From NCBI GenBank assembly GCA_033807695.1, contig CM066302.1, positions 2,046,001 to 2,110,000 on the forward strand: a stretch of 64,000 nt of DNA, given 5' to 3'. Positions 57,474 to 64,000 of this stretch are shown one piece after another. Both the position numbers and the translations under genes were made by a program. This stretch comes from Daedaleopsis sinensis (Eukaryota > Basidiomycota > Agaricomycetes > Polyporales > Polyporaceae). The notes below the pieces were generated by a model. That model was given only the letters and a program-made list of their open reading frames with translations. It was not told the DNA's origin and did not search any database. Every line of letters starts with the position of its first letter. The stretch's first letter is position 1.

Positions 57474-58683
57474 TCACTCGTTCCCGAAGTACTCCTCCAC
57501 GAGCGCCTTCTTCCGCAGCTCCAGCAGGAACGCCTCCATCTCCTCCCGGCTGGGCAGCTTCGGCGGCAGGAGCATCTCCGGGGACAGGATGGGGATGTAC
57601 GCCGCGGTGCGTTTTGCGTGCGCGAGCATCGCGTCCTCCGCCGACGCCGCCTCCGTTGGGGGCGGCGCTGCGCCGCCCTTCTTCGCCCGCTTCACGACCT
57701 CCTTTGTCGGGGGCTCCGCGGACATCTCGACGTCGCCGTCGCCGTCCGGGGCTTTGCGTTTTGGCTCTGGGGGGCCCGTCTGGCTCGCGTCCGTGATGGA
57801 GATCGACGCGTGCTGGCTGGCCGGGCGCGGTATTGGGGGGACGGGCTCGTCTGTCGGGAGCCCGAGGATGGTGCGCACGTGGTTGTACGCCTCTTGCCAT
57901 TCTGTGCAGTGCACGATGAGCGATGAGGGGGGTAGTTCACAGCAGACGGCATGGGCCGGGCGAGGGGGGAGGGGGACACAAAACAGTCGACACGTACCTT
58001 CCTCCTCGGCCCGCATCTCGTACTCGAGCAGGTGCCCGTCCGCCTCGTCCAGGTCGCCAAAGTACGCGGGGCCCTGGTTCTGGAACTTCTTGTAGTACGT
58101 CTGCACCTTGCTCTCCTCGTCCTCCTCCGTCTTCTTGCTCACGAAGAGCTCCTTCACGCCTGGGAGCTCCTTCGCGCGCCCGAAGTACTTGTAGCCCTTC
58201 GTGCCTGGGACCTCCTTCCCGTCGTCGTCGAGCATCGCCACGTTCCGCCGGTAGTTCGCGCCCCCGAGCGCGACGATCTGGTTCTCCCAGTGCCGCTTCT
58301 CGCGCAGCAGCCGGTTGATCTCGTCGTTCAGGTCGCGCACCTCGTAGTCCGTCAGGCCCGCTGCACGGCATGGTCAGCGGTCAGCGGTCGGTGGGCACGG
58401 AGGGCAAGGGCGCAGGCACGGCGCACGTACCGTCCTGGATCTTCGACACCTTTCGACTGATCTCGCGCAGTATCTCTCCCCGCCACCGCTCGCACTCGCG
58501 CAGACTCTTGCATGCGCTCGCCATGCGCGGCCTGCGGTCGCTCCGAGTCCCCAGTCCGAGCTCGGCCGCTTGGGCCTCGCGGAACCGGTAGAGCATGGAC
58601 TGCGCCTTTTCCTCATTACGAGCCTAATGTAATGTATGGTTAGCCACCACTATCTTGAGGACTGTGACATTGATGCGCACCAT
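57474..58683 (-). CDS. ISY1: Pre-mRNA-splicing factor Isy1
   Basis: This is a component of the Prp19-associated (NTC) spliceosome complex, near the catalytic centre in the nucleus. Exons 58683-58681, 58623-58431, 58360-57998 and 57901-57474 splice to 328 residues. The first coding exon is only the ATG, followed at once by a GTGCGC donor; the acceptor TTAG at 58624 leads to ARNEEKAQSMLYRFREAQ. Then come RPRMASACKSLRECERWR, EISRKVSKIQDAGLTDYEVR, LNDEINRLLREKRHWE and VALGGANYRR, the diagnostic Isy1 core. The second half has YKYFGRAKELPGVKELF and a lysine-rich nuclear-type segment, and ends LRKKALVEEYFGNE. The match to the family is unambiguous. Confidence 0.96.
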
Positions 58684-59105
58684 TGTGTCGAGGGCAGGGA
58701 AAGTAGTTTATGTCAGAGAAGCAGTCGGAGGTAAAGGAGAGGAGGGATTGGCGCCGAAGTCCGTGCTAGAGTGTGACCGCGCTGTCACAGGGCACGCGGC
58801 ACCAACCACACGCCAACCACAACAAGATTGGCACAATATTATGGTTAATCCTTCTCACATGGTGACCAGATCGACTCCACACTCTCAGGCAGACGAATTG
58901 GTGACCTACGATTATTAGAGAAGTTGTTACATCTCACTCGCGGTTCCAGGACTCGGAGGTGCCACTAAGTCGGAGGGTATCGTATGCAACAGTATCGCAA
59001 GAGGGTATACAATGAGTATCTAGCACGTATCAAATGTCCATAATCCATCTCGACGAGGACAAAATCAACCCGAAAGCGAAGAAAAAAGTCTAGCAACGAT
59101 AGCAG
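58684..59105. other. Intergenic, promoter side of ISY1
   Basis: These 0.42 kb are upstream of ISY1 and downstream of the palmitoyltransferase. No coding signal is seen. Confidence 0.5.
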
Positions 59106-60532
59106 TCACCGGTCCTTGTCCGCACTCACGAGCTCCGCCGCCAGCCGCGCGAGCATCTCGTCCGAGCGCGGATTCCGCGGGAACGTCCGTCCGTCGCCCA
59201 AGCTACCAACGGAGACAGAGTTAGCATATGAAGTCTGACAGAGTTGGTGGCGCAGCATGGTGACGCACCATCCTCCCCCGACGGCGAGCCGGTAGACCCA
59301 GCCCCACCTGTGGGACCAGCCGAAGACCTGCGCCCAGTTCCGCTTGAAGCCGACGTCGTACAGGCGGATATGGCGGTGCGCCTCGCGGACGAGCGTGCGC
59401 TGCTCGAAGGAGAGCTCGTGCTCGAGCGGGGGGTTCGAGAGCTTGCGGGAGTCGGCGTTGTCGGGCAGCGGGGGAATGTGGCGGAGCAGAAGGAATGGTG
59501 AGAGTGATTCCAGGGTAGTTTGGTTCGTCCTGCAAGGAGGTCGGGATAAGCCGAGAGACATGAAGCAGTGAGATGCACGAGGAGGAAGACTCACGAGACA
59601 AGGTAGAGATGGTAGAAGCAGAAGGAGCCGATGACCATGCTGATCACGATTCCATAGAAGGCGACAAACATGGAGTGCAGGGGTGTTGTTTCGTCTATTG
59701 ACGAGGGGTGGGTGAACGCCCACCATGTCACGGAGCAGCAGAGACCGGCGATGTATACGGAGAGTCCTGTTACACAACAGAGGAAATGCACGAATGACGC
59801 ATGGGTGCGGTGGCCCTGGACGCGCATTCAGGATCGTTGTAGGGAATTAATGGACGGTGCCGGACGTACTATGCACTTGTGACCCAGCCATATACAGTGA
59901 TGGTCTATCGTTCGGCGGTGCACTCAGAGCCTGTCCACATCGAATTGAACGGGAACGCACCCATTTTGAGTACACATCGACCGCAGGTGCCACAATGGTG
60001 GGCGCGCTCGGGCTTGGGTGCGGAGCACTTCTTGCACCATTTACCGGGACCATGGGCCTCCTCTTCCTCCGGCGGAGCAAGCAGCGCTTCGAGGAAGCTC
60101 TCGTCTCCGTCTCCGTCTACGTCTTCCCCATGAGACTTATCGCCGACAGGACCCGGATCACGCGCGAGCACGACAATGAGCGAAGAGAAAGCGAGAATGG
60201 TGAGGGTGTAGATGACGATGACGTGCATGCCTACACGGAAGAGAGAGTGGTGGATGCGATAATGATAGTTGACGAATACGATGAATAGAGAAGGGTGGGG
60301 GCCGAGGATCATCGCGAGCGCGACTGTCGAAGGCGGGGAATGTCAGACACTACCGCAACCGGAGGCGACGGAGAGAGCAGATGCACGTACGGCCGAGAGG
60401 GAGGTAGTGGTACCATCGCTTGCGAGTGATGAGGTCGCCGCCCGAGACGTCGTCGTCGTCGACGGGGCCGAGTCGGGGTGGGGCGGGGAGGTGTGGCAGG
60501 GTAAGGAGCGGCGTGGTAATCGGGCGAGACAT
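59106..60532 (-). CDS. DHHC palmitoyltransferase
   Basis: This protein S-acyltransferase is in an internal membrane. ATG 60532 begins MSRPITTPLLTLPHLPAPP. Helices MILGPHPSLFIVFVNY and VGMHVIVIYTLTILAFSSLI come first. The cysteine-rich domain reads WCKKCSAPKPERAHHCGTC, GRCVLKM and, after an intron, DHHCIWLGHKCI. Two further helices, FVHFLCCVTGLSVYIAGLCC and MFVAFYGIVISMVIGSFCF, follow, then a cytosolic tail with PLEHELSFEQRTLVREA and the NW-type segment GFKRNWAQVFGW, ending SADKDR. The catalytic DHHC and zinc ligands are intact. The residue after DHHC is isoleucine, where proline is common. The layout (two helices, CRD, two helices) is like Pfa3 and related fungal enzymes. The upstream region is shared with CSN1. 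Confidence 0.92.
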
Positions 60533-60812
60533 TGTTTATGTGTACAAGACCAGAGAGACTATAGAGTCAAGACCCGCGCAGAGTTCGAAGGAGAGGATGG
60601 ATATATAGACATGGGCGCGTCCTGTCGCCGCCTCGGTCGATGATCGCAGGTCTAAGGAGGTCGTGAAATGCTGTGCTGGCGCTTGCTCGCGACGCGTGCT
60701 TTAGACGCCGGCGGCACGTCTCTCCCAAGCGCCTGTGTATTCCGGTTATCGACCACCACCACCCCCTTGGGCTTCCCTCCAATCAACCCATCCTATCCTA
60801 CGACACGCAATC
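60533..60812. promoter_or_regulatory. Shared upstream region of the palmitoyltransferase and CSN1
   Basis: This 280 bp divergent interval holds both promoters. A TATA-like word, gatatatagac, lies near 60,598-60,608. Confidence 0.5.
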
Positions 60813-62724
60813 ATGGACATTGACATTGTAGATGAGGAGATGACTCAGGCCTACCCCGCTAAAGCCTCTACCCGGCGACACAACGTGGTGGTAGACGACG
60901 CGCATCCCTTTGAGCTCGAGGCATACATCAGCGGATACTCAGGTTCGTGACCCCCAATATCGATATCTGCACTCGAACGATGCACATATGCGATCTGTAG
61001 GACGAAGCTATGTGGATAGACTATTGCACATCATGAACGCATGTCCATCCCTCGCGCCACAGGCCCTGCAACTCGCAGCAAAGGAGGCACTCAAGGGCCG
61101 CGATGTCTCACTCTACCGCTCCATCTTCGCGACATATGAGCGTATCTTCTCCGATTCTGATGAGCTACCTGAGCCTAGCTCAATCGCTACACTCAACTCA
61201 AGATGGATAGAAGACACAACCACGAAGAATGCAGCGGAACGGACCAAGCTCGAGGTCGAGTTGAAGACATACTCGAGTAATATGATCAAAGAGAGCATTC
61301 GAGTGCGTGGCAGTGTGCATACCACCCCTGGAAACTTCTGACTCGTGTGCCAGATGGCCCATCGTGATCTCGGAGACTTCTACCGTGCCGTTGGTGAGCA
61401 TTCCTCCGCACTCAAACACTACACAAAGTCCCGGGAGTTCTGCACAACCAACCATCATGTGCTTGATATGTGCATGTCTGTACTTGAGGTGAGCCTTCTA
61501 TACTTCTTCATCGACAATTGCTTCTTCCTATACTCACTACTATACGCCACAGTCCCTCATGGAACAGCGCAGCTACTCCCACATTGGCACATACGTCTTC
61601 AAGGCCGAAGCTGCTGTTGACTCGGCCACCAGTGGCAGGCCCCCCACCGGCCCCGAGGCCCCCGCAGGCGCTGCTCAAGCAAGCAAGGAGAAGCGGCAGG
61701 CAGAACGGGAGAAAATCCAGACCCAGCTGGATCTCGCCACCGCGATATCGCACCTTGGGCAGGCCAACTACGAGAAGGCTGCACAGTCGTTCTTGAAGGT
61801 TGGCCCGCCCAAAGGTATTGATGCCTGGTTCGGCAAGGTACCTTGCAGCACTCCCGTAATACATCCTCCCACCGACTGACCCACTGCGACCGTTTGGTAG
61901 TTTATCGCGCCAGGAGACGTCGCGATCTATGCGACAATGTGTGCACTGGCCACGTTCCCACGAGGGATGATCCGTGCTCAGGTGCTCGACAACGACAACT
62001 TCGGGATGTACATCGAGCAGGAGCCGTACGTGCGCGAGCTGATCGAGGCGTACATGAACAACCGGTTCAAGTCCGTCCTCGAGATCCTCGACCGGTACTC
62101 CGTCAGTGTCCACGCCCACATCCTCCCGCCCCGTGCGCTCGATGCTGACCCCCGCACAGACCCGCCACCAGATCGATCTGCACCTGTCGCAGCACGTCCC
62201 GGCGCTGACGAACCTGATCCGGAGCAAGGCGCTCGTGCAGTACTTCCAGCCGTTCGCGTCCATCCGCCTCGAGCGCATGAGCCAGGCGTTTGGCTGGTCC
62301 GTCGATGAGCTCGAGCAGCAGGTCGTCAGCCTCATCCAGTCCGGCGAGATCAAGGCGCGCGTCGACCGCCAGAACAAGGTGCGTGCTCCCTCTCCCCTCC
62401 CTCTTCCACTCCACGCAGCGGCTTCGCTGACCCGTCGCCGCGGACAGATCCTCAAGGCGAAGGAGACGGACCAGCGCGCGGCGCTCTTCGCGAAGGCGAT
62501 CAAGAACGGCCAGGCCGTGCAGGCCGCGAACCGCAAGCTCCTGCTGAGGATGCGGCTGTGCGTGCCCCATCCACGCGTTGCTCCCCGGCCTGTCCGTCGC
62601 TGACACCCGGTCTCTGTTTTGCAGGCAGCAAGCGGACCTCGTCGTGAAGCCGCCCAAGGGCCAGCAGAACTACCACCACCAGGTTATGCAGATGGCCGTC
62701 CACTCGGGCGAGTATGATTACTGA
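60813..62724 (+). CDS. CSN1: COP9 signalosome complex subunit 1
   Basis: This is a PCI-domain subunit of the COP9 signalosome, which removes NEDD8/Rub1 from cullins and so tunes SCF ubiquitin ligases. Exons 60813-60942, 61001-61302, 61354-61488, 61553-61837, 61901-62101, 62160-62378, 62448-62557 and 62625-62724 splice to 493 residues. The N-terminus [10 protein letters not shown] leads into [21 protein letters not shown]. The RPN7-type repeats have [23 protein letters not shown] and [19 protein letters not shown]. The PCI domain has [30 protein letters not shown] and [18 protein letters not shown]. The end, [16 protein letters not shown], is also typical. The length and domain order are normal. 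Confidence 0.94.
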
Positions 62725-63029
62725 GCGGTGCGCTGCTCTCCACTGTCCATCACTACTGTCGCCAGACTAGCATCAGCATGAAGACTAGAGAGGAGAGGAG
62801 AGGAGTATCGGGGGCTCACTGTCGAGCGGTGCTTGTGAAGCCACAATGTCGAGGATCTCTTTCATTCGTGAAGATGTTGTACCACTACTTACATAGTCAT
62901 AGTTTCGAAGTCAAATGAGCTGACGAAGCGCAAGGTGTTTCACTCGCCCTGCGATAGACTGGAGGTCCCTCTGTAAGCGTAACGCATATTCGTCAATGCC
63001 TAGCAAAAGAGAAGAAGGACAAAAACCAA
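62725..63029. other. Intergenic, CSN1 3' flank
   Basis: This short spacer before the tRNA gene contains a small gagaggagaggagagg purine run near 62,788. No gene is seen. Confidence 0.5.
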
Positions 63030-63103
63030 TGGCCAACGCCGGGGTCGAACCGACGACCTTGGCGTTATTAGCACCACGCTCTAACCAACTGAGCTAGTCG
63101 GCC
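63030..63103 (-). tRNA. tRNA-Ile (AAT)
   Basis: The minus strand folds into an intronless tRNA. The acceptor stem is GGCCGAC with GTTGGCC, the D arm GCTC AGTTGGTTA GAGC, the anticodon loop carries AAT in GTGCTAATAACGC, and the T arm is GTCGG TTCGACC CCGGC. The anticodon AAT specifies isoleucine. Confidence 0.94.
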
Positions 63104-63284
63104 ATGTAGGAGAGGAAAATAACGCTGTCTATTATCTGCCCTACATGAGTGCATAATGCTGCGTGATGTCGTCGCGTCCGGCGCGTCTCCCGTAGAACCA
63201 TATACCAAACTCATACGAACCACTTACCAGCTTGAAGCCAAGCGAGATACGTTCTAACACCATCACTATTGTAGCTCTCCAGTC

Positions 63285-64000
63285 ATGTCGACCCGTGTGA
63301 TATACGAGAATATACCCCTGAACCGTCCAACGCTGGAGGAAAGCTTCGAGGTCAGTATAATTACGACTTTGTCCACTTCCATGCACTCCTCACGGTTCAC
63401 AGGAGCGACGAATAGCGGACTACTTGCACGCGTACCGCACCACCGGCGGACCCCCAGCACCATGTCCTCAACTGCCGAAGGATCCGCAGCAGCGCGCGGC
63501 CCTGGGGCTGCCCCCACTTTTCGAACCGTTCTCGGAGATCGAGAGTGGCGCGGAATACCAGCTGTTCAAGCCCACGAAGCAGCAGGACGACAGCGTGCTC
63601 CAGTCCATCTCGGCGCAGCCCGAGTACTTCGACTACTCTCCAGAGGTACAAGTCGCCGTCCGTCGCGGCGTCCAGATCCGAGTCTAATGCGCACGCACAC
63701 GGTGCAGGAGCTGCGTGCAGAAGCGTACCGGCTGGGGAAGAAGCCCGCCGGGAGCGGCCCTGCGCCGGGGCCCTCGACCAGCGCGATCCCCGCGATACAG
63801 CCCCGCCGTAAGCCTTCGCGTCGTTCTGTTCGGCGAGGCGACCGCGCGCTCACGAGAGTCCCAGCCGTGCCGTTCTCCGGGGCCATCGCAGCCACGATGA
63901 ATCCGAGTCCGCTGCCCCCTCCTGACACCCTCCAGAGTCTCAACAGCGCCCCGCCCTACCTCCAGCACAGCTTCGAGGTGCGCCACTCTGCCACTCAGCC
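63285..64000 (+). CDS. Nucleoporin-like protein with repeated SFE/ELR motifs (3' partial)
   Basis: Exons 63285-63350, 63404-63645, 63708 to about 63810, and about 63891 to about 63979 are readable; the gene runs off the window. The protein starts MSTRVIYENIPLNRPTLEESFE, then ERRIADYLHAYRTTGGPP. A unit recurs: LQSISAQPEYFDYSPE followed after an intron by ELRAEAYRLGKK, and later LQSLNSAPPYLQHSFE at the next exon end. This matches the SISA...Y...S.EELR..DY segment seen in NUP98-type nucleoporins, so a role at the nuclear pore is plausible but not proven. There is no signal peptide or membrane segment, and linkers are rich in P and S. Introns interrupt each unit at the same place, after the glutamate, always in phase 0. 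Confidence 0.65.
   Translation, partial: MSTRVIYENIPLNRPTLEESFEVSIITTLSTSMHSSRFTGATNSGLLARVPHHRRTPSTMSSTAEGSAAARGPGAAPTFRTVLGDREWRGIPAVQAHEAAGRQRAPVHLGAARVLRLLSRGTSRRPSRRPDPSLMRTHTVQELRAEAYRLGKKPAGSGPAPGPSTSAIPAIQPRRKPSRRSVRRGDRALTRVPAVPFSGAIAATMNPSPLPPPDTLQSLNSAPPYLQHSFEVRHSATQ

Overview
The window is nuclear DNA from a filamentous basidiomycete, most likely an Agaricomycete close to the Polyporales. The reasons are dense genes broken by many 45-70 bp GT-AG introns, two tRNA genes of eukaryotic type (one with an intron), and families typical of these fungi: DUF6534 seven-helix proteins, CYP63-like P450s, a CFEM GPI-anchored protein, a CAP59/CMT1-type mannosyltransferase, a sedolisin and a HAD-terpene cyclase fusion. 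All gene models were spliced by eye from reading frame, splice sites and protein motifs; where exon lengths are given they add up to whole codons.

Layout. 1-8.1 kb holds housekeeping genes: the 3' part of an ArfGAP gene (+), an F-box-like gene (-), MRE11 (-), and a GDP-fucose-type nucleotide-sugar transporter (+) divergent from MRE11. 8.1-23.4 kb is accessory: a DUF6534 membrane protein (-), an alpha/beta hydrolase (-), a broken cytochrome P450, a HAD/class II terpene cyclase fusion of the drimane-synthase type (+), a sedolisin protease (-), a gene-poor 2.3 kb stretch and an Asp/Glu/hydantoin racemase (+). 24-29.3 kb holds a Cdc15/Imp2-type F-BAR-SH3 protein (+) and a glutathione S-transferase (+).

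29.6-35.8 kb holds a divergent pair of type II membrane proteins, a CMT1-like alpha-1,3-mannosyltransferase (-) and an SGNH-hydrolase-like protein (+), probably acting on the same secretory glycans. The first intron of the mannosyltransferase is about 1.9 kb long and built of degenerate tandem repeats. 36-37.6 kb carries two tandem paralogues of an unrecognised small protein. RPL31 (-) and a CFEM protein (+) follow, divergent from each other. 40.2-50.8 kb is a rearranged segment: two direct copies of a roughly 1.7 kb sequence flank a CYP63-like P450 (-) and a frameshifted NIPA-type magnesium-transporter remnant (-), and the second copy runs into the 3' end of a four-helix membrane protein gene (-).

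51-64 kb is mostly housekeeping again: tRNA-Ala with an 11-nt intron, a divergent cyclophilin, a second P450, the splicing factor ISY1, a DHHC palmitoyltransferase, CSN1 of the COP9 signalosome, tRNA-Ile, and the 5' part of a gene with repeats like those of NUP98-type nucleoporins.

The most interesting points are the HAD-terpene cyclase beside P450 debris, the repeat-built intron, the tandem orphan pair, the duplicated NIPA/tetraspan neighbourhood, and two genes (RPL31 and ISY1) whose first coding exon is only the ATG.
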